A stretch of 64,000 nt of DNA. It comes from Hypomyces perniciosus (taxonomy: Eukaryota; Ascomycota; Sordariomycetes; Hypocreales; Hypocreaceae). Positions 1 to 12,220 of this stretch are shown piece after piece. Positions within the stretch are counted from its first letter, which is position 1. The number at the start of each line of letters is the position of its first letter. The stretch spans positions 2,480,001 to 2,544,000 of the forward strand of contig SPDT01000002.1 in NCBI GenBank assembly GCA_008477525.1, in the 5' to 3' direction. The position numbers and the translations under genes were made by a program. Below the pieces are notes generated by a model. The model saw only the letters and a list, made by a program, of their open reading frames with translations. It made no database searches and was not told the DNA's origin.

Positions 1-3000
1 TGCCGGCATTGCCTTCCACCAAGGGGAGACGTTGGGCACTGGGTCTCGGCAGATAGTTGATGAGGCCGGCTTACCATGGCGTTAGTTTAACGATGTCTCG
101 AGCATGAACAACAGACGGCATTGATCGCCCAATGGGAGAAAAAAACAATGAAAAGAACGAAAACCAACATGGTGAAAAGCAAGGCGAAATCAAGAGGTAT
201 TGCCCCTCCCCCACAAAGACGCAAGATGAACTGAACTAATAGTAGTGTAATGAGCGGGAACCCACTCGGGTTCTGACCCGAGGAATGACTCGTGGTAAAG
301 CGAAGCGAAACGTTTGCAGGCACAAAGCCGTCCACTCGGGAGCTCATGATGCAAGGGATGGATAGACTAACGCACGTGTGGCGCCCCGGCCAACTCCCAA
401 GAATCCACAGCAACAATCATAGGGTAAAGGAATGGAAAGGAAATAGTTGACATGCTATAAGGCTGACATACCGTGCTGGAGAACGACTGGCTGATAGCGA
501 TAGAACGATTGACTGCCGGTGTCGTTGGGTCCCCGTCTCCGTTTGTTGGGGTCATTGCGGCCCGGAGCATGTGCCATGATAGCGATGTCTTGTTCGTGCC
601 TTGGTGAGGGACAGATGGGCGAGAGCTGAGAGCTAGGCTAAAGACGAGGACAAGAGTGAGAACGATGGCGAGTGAGAGCACAGGTGCAATGGTGAGGGCC
701 GAAGCGCTCTTCTTGTATTCACCTACCGACCAGATGTCCGGACGATGATTGGAAGCCCGCCTGACCAGCCGCGAGACGAAGAGGAGAGCTGTAGCAGATG
801 CAGTTTGACGCAGTCGATAAGGGCCAGACCGGCAGGCAGACAGGTGGGATGTAGGACGGGCGAGTCAGAAGAGAGCAGAAGATGTACAGGAGGGGAGAAG
901 CTCATAAACAAAATTGAGGTATCATCTGCGGCGTGGCAGCATGGCAGATAAAAAGCCAGCGCAACAAACAGGTGACAGTGGGTCGGCTGCAGACAGGCGG
1001 CCACGGGGGGTGTTTGGAGGAACAGGCTCGGCTGTCTTCAGTGCATTCGTATTTTATAATAGCAATACTAATAGCAAATGCTTACGGAGAATGGAGAAGT
1101 GGCGGCTTATACACGGATTGCGTATCTGTCTACAGAGGCAGCAGGGTGAAGGCGGGAATTTTTATTAGTGACAGACAGACGATAGACAACAAACAGCAGA
1201 CAACAATAACAAAACAAAAGTAAACGTGAGAGAGGCATACAAAAAAGTGTGGACAGCGGAAACAACACCAGTAGTAGCAACACGGGAGGACGCATCCTCC
1301 TGCTAGATACTAGAGGCCGAAATGGGGGGGATCGGGCGTCTTAAGGCACGGCATGGCACAACGTGGCATAACAATGACGTGGCTATGGCACGGCGCGTGG
1401 TGTCAGGGCCCATGATAGGGTGTCTTTTCTGTCTAGTTGGGCAGTTGGGCGGGATTTGAAAGACTGCATGCCATCCATCATGGAGGGTTGTGTTATAATA
1501 TTGTAGATACAGCACAAGGCGAGAGAGAGGCAAAGAGGGTGTTGAATGAAAGAGGAAATGATGTGCGCTGCAAGAGAGCCTTGTCTCGACTAGAAGAAGC
1601 GAGTAAGCAACCTAGACGAATGTACTCCGTAGAGGATAGATAGATACCGAGTAGTTATGCAGGCCATGCTCCATATTATCATTTCTTCAATGCTAATACC
1701 ATTGTGAGACGACCAAGAGAGCATAAATAAGCCAACACACAGAGACAGAGTGCACGCATGCCTTGGCACATATGCGTACCTATGTATGAACGGAAAATGT
1801 ATGGAGCACTCAGACAATAGGCCATACGCCACGATGCAAGAGGGACCAAAAAATATAGGACGAGTGATGATTGTCAATAGCAATAGTAATAGTAGTGGAA
1901 TCCACACTCATTCCCCGCAGACTCTCCCGCTTTGCTGGCTAATAGCACATGCTACTACTAGTAACTGCAAGACAGTCATACAGACCAGGAGTCAGGTCCA
2001 CTGATCAGACGTAACGCATGTCGCGACACATGAGAAAAAAAAGAGAGAGAAAGAAAAGAAAAAGTCCCTCAGTTGTCGGTGGGACATGGAAGAGGAGGGG
2101 AGAAGTCAAGAGAAGAGAAGAGAAGAAGATCGGAGGAGAGAAGAGAAGAGAAGAGGAGCAGAAACAGGAATGCTGCTGCGAGAGGAGAGAGGAGAGAGGG
2201 GAACATGAGCTTCCCACACCACCCGACTCGCCTCTATTTACCGAACACATACATATCATATATTATGTGCTTCTGCCGGATGCGAGCCGTCTCGCTGCAG
2301 ATCGACACGATGGAGCCGGCGAGATCGTCGTTGGCTGCTGCGATGCAATGGTCACAGGCGTGTGCATCTCTCTCCATGTTGCATATTTTAGCTCATTTCC
2401 AAGCTTGCCTTGCTCTGCAGCACAGAGTTGGGGAGGTCAAGCAAAGCATGCCAGAGCAAAAAAAAAACCGTGCTATAAGTTGGGCAGAGAGGCATATGGG
2501 CAGTTACAGTTAGGCAGCAGTGGCATCAATGCTGTACTTAATCAATAATGGAGCCCTCGGGAACGCTTCCAAGTCCTCGAGCTGCAGCCGTTTGTGCGGC
2601 CAGGCGTGTAAGAAGATATTAGTGGCCGTGGCAATGTAACCTCGACGGAGTGTCTGAAATGCATCTCGATTTCAAAACATATATACGCGGAGTCGTGTGG
2701 ATGAGTTGGCAATACATGTCGTGAGGAGAAGATTCGTGGTTCTTGCTGAATGGTTCACTGCATGTCGATGCTCCGTCGACAGCCTTGAGCCCAGGTTTAC
2801 ATGATGTGACTCCTCCATATATACTACACAATTTAATCACTCACCACCCAATCAACTCCATTAATATTTTTGACAAGATCACTTGAATCGACGAGTATCA
2901 AGTCCAAGATAAATAAAAAACAAAAAAAACAAAAGACAGGTTAACTGCCATGACAATTCAGATATTATTACCACTTTCAAACTTGCTCTGATATTAAACC

Positions 3001-3156
3001 CGTCTCATCCCGCCCTAATCCCAAACAGGAACAGCCCCTCCCCCTCCAAACCGCCGCATCAAGCTTTACCCGAATATCTCCAGCTCTCCCAACTTTCCCA
3101 CTTTCTCTTACCCCCCCCCAAACACAACCCCATACATAAAAACCACCCAATGCGCC
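1..3156. other. No confident gene; probable long promoter/leader region
   Basis: No open frame here has a recognisable domain, and the longer ones start at GTG or overlap low-complexity sequence. A minus-strand frame at about 480-700 encodes a hydrophobic stretch followed by a GTATGT donor-like site near 472, so a 5' exon of a gene lying off the left edge is possible but unproven. Positions about 2030-2200 are a purine-rich GA tract (repeated GAGAAGA units) like those in fungal promoters. Positions 2900-2940 are A-rich, just upstream of LSM7. Confidence 0.5.
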
Positions 3157-3659
3157 ATGTCCGATAGACCCATGCACCGAGGAGGATCCCGCGGGGGGAG
3201 GGGCGGCGGCCGTGGAGGTGCCGCGGGAGGCGCCCAGGGCGAGAGGCCCAAGAAGGAGAACATCCTGGATCTGGGGAAGTACATGGATAAGCAGATTACC
3301 GTCAAGTTCAATGGCGGACGAGAGGGTGAGTCTGCCCTCAGCCATTTGCCGCACGCCGGAGCGCCAGCCTTGCTAACAACTGCTCTCCCGCAATGCAGTC
3401 CGGGGCACGCTCAAGGGCTATGACGCTCTCATGAACCTCGTCCTCGACGACGTACACGAAACAGTCAGAGGTCAGTGGCCCTCCTTACTCCCTCTGTAAG
3501 CAATCCCCCCAGCTGACAACTCCACCAGACGACGAAGGCAACGAATCCACCCGCCCTCTTGGCCTCGTCGTCGCCCGCGGCACCCTCCTTGTCCTCGTCA
3601 GCCCGGTCGACGGCAGTGAAGAAATCGCCAACCCCTTCGCCCAACCCGACGAGGACTGA
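3157..3659 (+). CDS. LSM7: U6 snRNA-associated Sm-like protein LSm7
   Basis: Predicted 123-residue protein from three exons: 3157-3325, 3399-3470 and 3529-3659. Both introns use clean GT...AG borders (GTGAGT and GTCAGT donors) and both are phase 1, so the frame closes exactly at the TGA. An RGG-rich N-terminus (residues 5-30) precedes the Sm fold. Sm1 includes LGKYMDKQITVKFNGGR and the loop RGTLKGYDALMNLVLDD; Sm2 includes LGLVVARGTLLVLVSPVDG. LSm7 is part of the cytoplasmic Lsm1-7 ring, which promotes decapping and decay of mRNA, and of the nuclear Lsm2-8 ring, which binds the U6 snRNA 3' end. It is convergent with PAN3, another mRNA-decay gene, but nothing in the sequence shows co-regulation. 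The identification is strong. Confidence 0.95.
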
Positions 3660-4381
3660 ACAAGTTGAGAGCTATCCACGAAATGAAACAATTATGAACA
3701 CATGATAAACAACAACAACAACAACAACAACAAAAAAGGGCTTTTTCTCTGCTAGATACCCCCACGAAATTTAGGTCTAGGTCGACGAGAAAGTAAGGAA
3801 AATGGAGGGGTGGCTGTGGTGTATTTATTTGACGAAGCTATGACGATGATGAAGCAGGATAGGAGGGAAAGGATCAAGAGGAACGTGTATCCTCATCGTG
3901 TCATCCGGTGAGCTCATGCTGAGCCATCTCCTTCTGGAACCTACACCTACTTGATGCCCATCGCATTCATCAACCCGTAGACACGTCATGAACAAATGCA
4001 TTTGCACTATATATATATATGTATATCTCCCGCTCAATCTTCTCGACTTGTCTCTCTTGCTCTCGGCGCACTCCCGCAGCGAGGTACTGGCCTCAAATTC
4101 ATCCAATGTCAACATATTGTTCAACTCTCATGACCCATATGTTTGTCATCCCCAAGTAATTTTCTCATCCAGGGGGGCGGTAGACCTGCACCACCCGAAA
4201 GCCCATGCACAAAATCCAACCCCGCATATCTGATAACCAACCTCCGAGTCGCCGTACCATGCCTGATCATGCAATGTCGCCTTCTAAAAGTGGCATTCCC
4301 GGGTGCGCCTCATGCCCTGGTCCCCGCCCCTGTCCCAAGCTGTTTGCGCCACAAAGTCACACGATCCCTCCTTTTCCATTC
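3660..4381. other. Intergenic 3' regions between convergent LSM7 and PAN3, with a CAA microsatellite
   Basis: About 720 bp of 3'-flanking sequence. A (CAA)n microsatellite of about eight units lies at 3708-3733, roughly 50 bp after the LSM7 stop. A short AT dinucleotide run (TATATATATATG) is at about 4009-4022. No coding signal is seen. Confidence 0.6.
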
Positions 4382-6589
4382 TTAAAAGCTTCTCCCCGGC
4401 TTGCTGGCCTTTTGCAGGTCTCCGAATGCATTTGCCAGCTGCTTCTTCAGCTCCTTATAGCTGACAAGAAAGCTGGTCTGTTCATCCCTGCTTGTAAGAC
4501 AGACCCGCTCATCGACCCCGGCATCGAGCTTGTTGAGACAACGTATCATGTGTCCCGCATCTAGCACAGGGCTCCCATTGCTGTCCACCTGATGGAAGAC
4601 GTAGTCTCTGAAAAGCTTCAACATATACCGTTCTCCGTTCTCTGACCAGGAACGGTCGCCCTCAAACTCCTGTCGCTCGTTAATCACTCCGAGCTTCATC
4701 ATGAGCCTGGCAATCCTCCCATTTTCGAGTTCACGGAACAATTCCGAATTGAGTCCATCCGCCCTCTGCTGGCTCTGGTCGAGCGCCGCCACAATGTGGG
4801 TTGCGATTCCTTGGATGAATTCATCGATTGACTTTGATGTGGGCGACGGGGCTGGCGTCAACAGCCACGTTATCGTGTCACTCATCTCGGCCGAGTATGT
4901 CCGGCTCATCTGCTCAATGGCTAGGCTCAAGTTGCCGAGCTGCATTGTTGGCGTGTTAGTAGCAAGACACAGAATGGCACGGCCGAAATGCATGAGATCC
5001 TCCTGTTGGAGCTCCTGCATCGGCCGCCTAACATCGAACTGGGCCACATCCAGCACGGAGCATGCATTGAGGCGGACGCGATGCTTGTCTGTTAAGATAA
5101 TTTTGCTCACATCGACACAACGAGCTGCCAGGTTGTTCGAGTGGATTGATTTAAGGGCATTGGCTATCTGGGAAATGTAACCCCACAGCACCGCCTCGGC
5201 AATTGGTGACTTGGCCTGATATCGGTTGCTGTGGCTGGCATTGGAGTTGAGATGTACTTCGGCGAGGGTTTTCGACAAAGGATGGTAATCCTGAACAAAG
5301 ATTAGAGAGCTGTCCCCGAATGCCCTGGTAGTAAAGGCGTCATGAATAGTGACCACGTTGGCATTGTCAACGCGTCTCCATTCTTTGACGGATCGAATAG
5401 CATGCTCGTTTGAGAGGCGAAAGCCTTCAAGCCTCCGCAGGCAGTAGAGATTTCCCGTCTTGGAAGATGTTGCCTTGTACACCCAACTGGGGTACCCAAA
5501 GATGTTAGCATTCTTACGGTGCGTTGTATCCAGGGCCACCAGAGAGTGATAGTTGTCGAGCTGCGGTAGTTGCGAGTTCGGCATTACTTGTAGCGATGCT
5601 TCTGCTTTCTTTTGCAGCTCCTCCCTCAGCTTCTCTGACAGAAAGAAGTCGCGTGTTAAACGGTGATAGGGCATCAAATCCTCTCTGTAGGGCCCAACAG
5701 GGGCATATAGGTGGTGTTGGAGAGGTTGTAAAGATGTGTTAAAGGCGTTTTGAGCCTGATAAAAGGTTGGTCCCGCCGCGCCGGCCAGGGCGTTGTGATC
5801 ATCAGCATAGGGGTTAAACGGGGTTGGGGGGATGCTTTGGCCGGCCATCCCGAAGGGGTCGAAGGGGACTGCTCCATCCTGTGTAGTTCCATTTGAGGTC
5901 GTCTTACTAAAATTAGCATGGATCGGACACGGTATGGAATATGCACTGCACCGTACCGACGAGCTTAGGTCAAAGCTAGGCGTGAATTCACGAATGGAAG
6001 CTGGATTGAATACGGGAGCGTCAGCATCTGCAATTGCTGCCGGTGTGGTTGCTAGATATTGACCCGTCAGCGCTGGGTCGTTTGGCCTCTGGCCATGCCC
6101 CTCACCTCCAAGCCCTCGCGGGGTAAAGGACGGGGCAGTGACGGCCTGCGAGGAGAATGTTGCTTTCTTGCTGGCCGATGATAGGAGCGAAGGCGTGAAG
6201 GATGGAGATTCGACGTTGAGAGACTTCTTTGAGCTAGAGGAGTGTTTGTTAGCCATGGCGCAAGAGACAACCACTAGCACATACATATCTGTTTGGTTTT
6301 GGTTGGCCTTGTTTTGCTCGTGTGAGAAGGTGCAGCCCTGGTCTTCGTAGCGACAGTGACCGTATATGAGAACATTTCGGCAGAGCGTTTCCTTGGTTTC
6401 TTCGGCGCACAGTCAAGTCAGTTGCACGTTTCGATTTGGTCGACCAGACAGGCGTCTCCGTCTCATAGAAACAAGATCCGCCCGCCCGCCATCGGAAAGC
6501 CAAAAACAAAACAACCCACCGCGTCCTTTCGGCCTGGGGGAGCCAACCTGGCGCCGCAGATCGGACGACTGATACCGCGACGTCGCCAT
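4382..6589 (-). CDS. PAN3: PAN2-PAN3 deadenylase regulatory subunit PAN3
   Basis: Predicted 678-residue protein from three exons on the minus strand: 6589-6520, 6399-6285 and 6233-4382. Phases are 1 and 2 and close exactly. The longest open frame alone misses the N-terminus, which I recovered upstream: exon 1 encodes MATSRYQSSDLRRQVGSPRP and exon 2 a CCCH zinc finger with Cys30, Cys39, Cys46 and His50. A PAM2-like motif for poly(A)-binding protein lies near residues 130-147 (APVFNPASIREFTP). The pseudokinase region follows at about 270-520, and then the coiled coil and C-terminal knob. PAN3 dimerises and recruits the PAN2 nuclease to poly(A) tails, starting cytoplasmic mRNA deadenylation. The length agrees with fungal orthologues (about 640-680). 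Confidence 0.95.
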
Positions 6590-8549
6590 GGCTCCAATTA
6601 TGTGTCCTGAAAGAGTGCGTCGTCCCCGGGGCCGGATCTACGACATCTGCGCAAGAGTCAGCTGGAGGGCGCGACGAGGCAGACAGGCTGCGCGATAGCG
6701 ATTGACGAGAGGTTGAGAGGTTGAGAAGAGTGGAGTCGACGGGACGGGCGCCCCTCGCGGGCGGGAATGTATGTATTATGTGTGTGATGGTGATTACGAT
6801 GTGGGACAGACGACAGAACAGGGACAGGGACACACAGGACATACTGGACTGCAGCAATCGTCTCCCATGGCTCAATTGATCGGGGCGACTGGGCACCCAT
6901 GGACAAGGAGGAGTCGACGCTTGAGGCCCGCTGGCGAGAGGGAAGCCTAGCCTGGAGGCGGAGGGAGAGGAGAGGAGTATCTTTTGTCGAAGGACGCCGG
7001 TCCGCTGGCTGTCTCTCCTGTGAGTGGGGGTGGACAAGGCGGCGCGATCTTGTCTGAATTGGCGCTGCCTTTGCGGAACCTGGAAAATGCCATCATCCGA
7101 CAGCCGCCGCGTAATAATTTAGGCCCTTGTTGATGTACCCCACAGTTGTAAGGCTTAGGCACATTCTGCCGCATGTGACCGCCTTCGGAGTGTAGTCATG
7201 TCATGTTGATGAGGGTTGGGGTTCGTTTTGATGCTTCTTCGTATCTGCCACTGGTTAATCCGTATTATCTACTGGCTGTTCACAAGCTTTCAGCTCAGAT
7301 TGGCATCTTCGGGGTGATTGGTGTATCATGTTTTGATCAACCGATTAATTTATTTTGCATCATGTAGCAGCAAGGTATGCCAACCGACTCCAATGTTTGT
7401 CTGCAGGATCACCACTCCTTTCTCCTATCACGTTGGTGATAGGCCGCAAGTCGTAACCAATGATCAGGCCAATCATCGCGTCAACTCCTCTCTCGTGTTT
7501 ACTTGGATCCGGTTCACATCAATGTACAGCTTCTTGTGAGGGCGAGCTCAACCCATTGGCGGCCGGCAGCGCAAGTCTTCTTTTGTCAAAGAGAAAATGA
7601 TGTGCCATTGCTCCTCGTCGTAAAGATAGAAGCTTGCATCGCATAAGCAGCTCCCCTCACTCTAGCTACGCCTTACTTCCGTGACATCGATGGAATGCCG
7701 CTCGTTCCCTTCATCGTGATCCCAAGCATGACCCAATCAGGGTCCAATCCCGATTGGCCAGTCGGTCTGGCTGTTGTTCCAGATTCCCGCCAATAGCCAA
7801 CTCGGTTTTTCCCTTACCCGCGTAACACAATAGTAAGCATACATACCTAGGTAGGTATACGAAGTACTACTTATACTATTTCCCACGCCACAAGGATCAA
7901 ATAGCACAACGAAGTGCTTATTTCACCATCATCCCTTTTCCACAGCATTTACCTAAATAATCCTCTTGCTATATTATGCGTGCGTGGTAAAGTATAGCGA
8001 CTTGATCAACTTAAGATCAGCGTAACCATGATTGTATCTCCATACAGAGTCACCAATTGGCAGATTTCCTCGTCTCCATAAGCCAATCAATATTGGCCTC
8101 CCGGAGCTATGATATATAAATCCAGTAAGTCCTTCGCTGTGTTATTTGGTCCGTGTAGGATTTACTAAAGGCAGAGTGATGTTTTAAAATTAGAATAGAT
8201 GGTCGGGAAGTTACCAATCAGGAATCAAGAGCACTCGGGCCGGTTTGATCAGCCTATAGAGCAGAGCATACTCGAGTCGGCTTAGTTTACCTGCCGAATA
8301 GCCAAGCCGGATACCCAGCCTGTAGGTCTAGGCTCTGCAAACGGATATCAAGAAGTCGAGAGAGTAGACGGAGAGGTTCTACATCAAGATAATAAATACA
8401 GCCGCTTTCCTCTGTATTTCCAAGTAGATAGATACACTATCAGCCTTATCATCTCTGTCCTCTCACATCAGCTTGCATTTGCAATTCTTCACATAATCCC
8501 ACTATATATGTTTCTCCTTCAGCACAGACTACGCTACTCTATTGACAAC
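6590..8549. other. Divergent intergenic region between PAN3 and an alpha/beta hydrolase gene
   Basis: Nearly 2 kb between two divergently transcribed genes. The PAN3-proximal 500 bp is GC-rich and looks like a 5' UTR and promoter. The remainder is mixed, with AT-rich patches at about 7830-8010. Short open frames show no family resemblance and lack consistent splice structure. No RNA gene was recognised. Confidence 0.5.
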
Positions 8550-9299
8550 ATGGCTACACAAGCAACTGTCCTTATTTTGACCGGAGCGTGGCATGTTCCT
8601 GAGCACTATCAGAAGGTGGTTCACGAACTCGAATCCAGGGGCATACGAGTGATATGTCCTTGCCTTCCAACCAACAACAACAGCGTACCACCAAACAAGA
8701 GCCTTGAAGATGACGTCGCTCTCATCAAGGCCGTCGTTGCGGAAGAAGCAGCCAAGGGCACTCACCTCTACGTCCTTGCGCACTCCTACGGAGGTATTGT
8801 TGCCAGCGACGCCCTCGGCGAATTTGCCATCCAGCCCAACTCTGGCAAAGGCGGCGTAGCCAATATCATATACATGGCCGCCTTCATACCTTCCGAGGGA
8901 CAATCCTTGGTCGGCATATTTGGTGGACATCTCCCGCCGTACCTGAGTACTGATCCGGTTACACAAACTGTCTTGTGGATGGATCCAATCCAGCACTTGT
9001 TCAACGGCATGTCCAAGGAAGATGCTCAATGGGCTGAAGATCTCAGAGTTGTGCACCCACACGATGCACAACATACACCAATTAGCTGTGAGACGGTGGC
9101 CTGGAGGGCAGTTCCAGTGACTTACTTGGTCTGTGAAAGTGACCAGGCGATTCCGCCGCCAGTTCAGGAAGGTATGATCGAGAAGATGAGGGAGAATAAT
9201 GTGGATATCAAGGTGTATCGTTGCCGAGGGGGTCATAGCCTGTTCTTGAGCATGCCGGACAAGGTTGCCGACGTTGTTGAGGCTGTCATGAGTGCCTGA
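8550..9299 (+). CDS. Small alpha/beta hydrolase (esterase/lipase-like)
   Basis: Intronless, 249 residues. I chose the ATG at 8550 (MATQATVLIL) rather than one 42 bp upstream because the hydrolase fold begins immediately with the beta strand TVLILTGAWH, as in family members. The nucleophile elbow is LAHSYGG with Ser79; the acid is probably the Asp of CESDQAIP; the catalytic His is His229 in RGGHSLF. The architecture matches the compact alpha/beta-hydrolase group (AB_hydrolase_6 type) that includes plant methyl-ester esterases and many fungal proteins of unknown substrate. There is no signal peptide, so it is probably cytosolic. The substrate cannot be read from the sequence. Confidence 0.85.
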   Translation: MATQATVLILTGAWHVPEHYQKVVHELESRGIRVICPCLPTNNNSVPPNKSLEDDVALIKAVVAEEAAKGTHLYVLAHSYGGIVASDALGEFAIQPNSGKGGVANIIYMAAFIPSEGQSLVGIFGGHLPPYLSTDPVTQTVLWMDPIQHLFNGMSKEDAQWAEDLRVVHPHDAQHTPISCETVAWRAVPVTYLVCESDQAIPPPVQEGMIEKMRENNVDIKVYRCRGGHSLFLSMPDKVADVVEAVMSA

Positions 9300-9413
9300 G
9301 GGCACTGGATCACCAATATGACGAGAAAGTAATGTGTATTCCTAAAATTCAGAATCTATAGATGAAGTATCCTTAGCGGTCAATTACTCAAATGCCATTT
9401 ATCGATTAAGCGC

Positions 9414-9998
9414 TCAGTAGCCGTCAGCACGCTTCTCCAGTCTTAATTTCTTTGTAAAGTAGATGGTTCCATGAAGCGGACTTGCGTAGTATGGCTCTGT
9501 CTCAGTGAACCCCTCTGCCTTATACAAACTGATGGCTGCTTTCATTCTGGAGAGCGTGTCAAGGAGCGCCTCATCATAGCCCTCGCTCACGGCACGTTTC
9601 AACGCCTCTCTGACAAGGCTTCTCGCAACCTGTCGCCCACGAGCTTCAGGGTAGACAAAAAGGCGTTTGAGCTCACAATATCGCCTATTATTCAGATGCG
9701 ACCTGCGATATTCGAGGGCTATCTCGATGGGCCGTAGGGCAATGCAACCGAGAACAGTGTCTGTCGTTGCATCGACTGCAAGAAGCAGAGCGCCTGTCGG
9801 TGGTGCGTACTTTCCAGGGAGTCCGTTCAGCTCGGCGGCATAGTTTTGATAGGTGAGGTCTTCGTCAAGCCATGTTGTATATACTCTGAAGCACTCGACG
9901 ATGGCGGCTACGTCGGCCGGCGAAGACGCCTGGCGGACTGTAACAGGTGAGGTTGCTGGTTTGGTATTAATAAACGATTGGCTGAATGTTTTGGCCAT
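9414..9998 (-). CDS. GNAT-family N-acetyltransferase
   Basis: Intronless, 194 residues with an ATG start. The GNAT fold is visible: an N-terminal strand-helix around residues 18-45, then LGCIALRP, the LKRLFVYPEARG segment (strand beta4), the acetyl-CoA pyrophosphate loop in RGRQVARSLVREAL (a variant of the usual R/Q-x-x-G-x-G/A), and a C-terminal LYKAEGFTETEPYY segment typical of GNATs. It should transfer acetyl from acetyl-CoA to an unknown amine. The 3' end faces the neighbouring hydrolase gene about 115 bp away. The acceptor is unknown. Confidence 0.85.
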   Translation of the reverse strand: MAKTFSQSFINTKPATSPVTVRQASSPADVAAIVECFRVYTTWLDEDLTYQNYAAELNGLPGKYAPPTGALLLAVDATTDTVLGCIALRPIEIALEYRRSHLNNRRYCELKRLFVYPEARGRQVARSLVREALKRAVSEGYDEALLDTLSRMKAAISLYKAEGFTETEPYYASPLHGTIYFTKKLRLEKRADGY

Positions 9999-10586
9999 TC
10001 TCGGGGGTTGCTTTTATAAACGAGTGGCTAGAAAGCGTAATACTAGTAGTAGGAGTAGTGTCATGCTATCGCGAATGGAGAGCTAGGTGAACTCCAAAAA
10101 AAAAGGACTCACTCGATATTAATACTCGCAGAGTTGGTGCCGGCTGACTCAAGCCGAGGAGGACAAGGTGGGATTGGCATCTTAAATCGGTAATTGCAAA
10201 TCTTCAATATGCAGACATTAATAAATCTTTCCGTATAAAGTCAGGGTGTTACGGAGTAATACTATTACTCGTATTACGTGTGTTCCGTCTGATGTGAGGA
10301 ATCATGAGAGGGGTGGTTTACCTGGTCCGTGTTGTGGCGTGTGAAACTGTGGCTGGTGACTGCAAGGTGAGGTAATGCGGCTTGAGGAACGAGTTAACCA
10401 CCTTGCAACAAAGACAGGCATTGCCCAATCCGCCTTGAAGTCCGTCACCACGTCGCCCTCAGAGAACAGCCCAATCTTTAATCTCGAGTATATCATCGCG
10501 GCCTCCCAAGTGCCCCGTTGGTTGGCCGCAGGTCGGACGATCGGACACTCTCAATCCTGGGGTAATACAGAGTGACGCCACTGAAG
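9999..10586. other. Divergent promoter region
   Basis: About 590 bp separate the divergent GNAT and UBX-protein genes. It contains a poly(A) run at 10097-10105 and the 9-mer TACGGAGTA at 10250, a motif that recurs through the window. No gene is seen. Confidence 0.5.
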
Positions 10587-12220
10587 ATGGCCGACACCAG
10601 CAATGGCGAGGGAGAGTTGTCTCCAAGTCAGCAGGATGCCCTACAGCAATACCTACAAGTGACAAATCAAGAGGCAAAAGATGCGATTCCTCTACTTCGG
10701 AGGTCAGAATGGAATGTTCAAGTATGAGCTTGTCTAACTCACCAAGTACAAGTCGCATCTTGCTAATCTTGGACATTCAGATTGCCATCGCCAAGTTCTT
10801 TGATGGTGAAGGGCCCGATCTCGTCGCCGAGGCCCTGGCGGCACAGGAAGCCCCCAGAACAACAGCACGACATGAAAACCTGCAAGAGAGCCTGATGGCT
10901 TCGTCGTCACATCTGCCACCAATGGCGAGCCGGAGAGATCGAACCGACGCAGCCCCAAGGATCGTGCCGCCGCAACCCATTATCCACCGAACGCCCTGGC
11001 TTATAGGCCTCCTGCTCGCGCCGTTGGGCTGGGGATGGCGAGCGGCATCCACCTTGCTGCGCACCATCACCTACATACTGTCGTTCCTGCCCGCTGCGAT
11101 ACGACCTCGAGCCGTTACGAACAGAATATCAACGGGTTTCCGAAGCACGAGTGGGCGGCGGATGCTCATGCCTCGCGATGCGGCCGCCAGATTCAAACGA
11201 GAATTCGACGAGGAGTACGGCGCCAACGATCTGCCATTTTTCGAAGGCGGCATAGCGCAGGCCCATGATCTTGCCAAGAAGGAGCTGAAATTCCTCTTGG
11301 TCATCCTCATGTCTCCCGAGCACGATGACACCGAACCATTTATCAAGAGTACCCTGCTGGCACCAGAGGTTGTTCAGTTTATCAACGACCCCACCAACAA
11401 CATCATCCTCTGGGGAGGCAATGTTCTAGACTCAGAAGCCTACCAAGCCGCGACCGAGTATTCCTGCACCAAGTACCCTTTCTCGGCCTTGGTCTGCCTA
11501 ACTCCAAAGGAGGGCAGCACGCGCATGGGGATTATCAAGCGCTTGGTTGGCCCTATGCCGCCTACCGCCTACCTATCGGACATGCAAACCGCCATGGAAA
11601 AGTACGGGGCTGACCTGGATGGTGTGCGCGCGGAACGAACTGCCCAGGAAGTGGCTCGAAACATTCGCAATCAACAGGACTCGGCCTACGAGCGCTCTCT
11701 AGCTATCGACCGCGAGCGCGCACGAGAGAGAAGAGAGGCGGCAGCGGCAGCGGCGGCAGCCGAGAAGAAGGCATTAGAAGAAGCCGAAGCAGCCGCGTTG
11801 TTGGCCGAGAAGCGTCAGCAGTGGAGATCGTGGAGAGCTCTTAGCATCATACCCGAGCCACCTACAACCGACAAGAACGTGGTCCGAGTTGCGCTGAAAA
11901 TGCCTGAAGAGTTTGGGGTTGGTCGAATTGTTCGACGGTTCCAACAAGATGCACCAGTCGAAGAGCTCTACGCCTTCGTTGAGTGCTATGATATCATACA
12001 GGGCGATGCCCTAGGGGAGAAGCCAGAGAAGCCAGACAACTACGAGCACAAGTACGAATTCAGGATAGCATCAACGCTTCCACGAGTAGTCTACGAGGCC
12101 AGTACGACGACGACGATGGTGGAGACGATCGGAAAATCAGGGAATCTCATCGTGGAGGGTGTTTTGGACGATGACGAAGATGATGATGAAGATAACGATG
12201 GTGATGGATCACAAGGATAG
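10587..12220 (+). CDS. UBA-UAS-UBX protein, Ubx2/FAF2 (UBXD8) type ERAD factor
   Basis: Predicted 524 residues from two exons, 10587-10721 and 10781-12220, with a phase 0 intron (GTATGA...TTCAG). Exon 1 supplies MADTSNGEGE and the first two helices of the UBA domain, completed by IAIAKFFDGEGPDLVAEAL after the intron. A hydrophobic hairpin at about residues 117-152 should insert into the ER or lipid-droplet membrane. A thioredoxin-like UAS domain spans about 165-320, an acidic/alanine-rich coiled coil about 325-400 (RERARERREAAAAAAAAEKK), and a UBX domain about 405-490. The tail is Asp-rich. The family recruits Cdc48/p97 to ubiquitinated membrane proteins and regulates lipid droplets. Domain order matches yeast Ubx2 and human FAF2, so the orthology call is good. 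Confidence 0.92.

Noticed and set aside
367..681. Minus-strand frame with a hydrophobic N-terminus, looking like a small secreted protein
   Set aside because: It starts at GTG, not ATG, and a donor-like GTATGT lies inside it; no family resemblance. Could be part of an exon of a gene off the left edge but cannot be supported.
2018..2548. 176-codon plus-strand frame rich in Lys, Arg and Glu
   Set aside because: It is created by a purine-rich GA low-complexity tract upstream of LSM7.
6249..7037. 262-codon minus-strand frame over the PAN3 5' region
   Set aside because: It overlaps the real PAN3 exons 1 and 2 in a different frame and has no domain.
8529..9305. 258-codon frame opposite the alpha/beta hydrolase
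   Set aside because: Antisense shadow of the real gene, with no recognisable motif.
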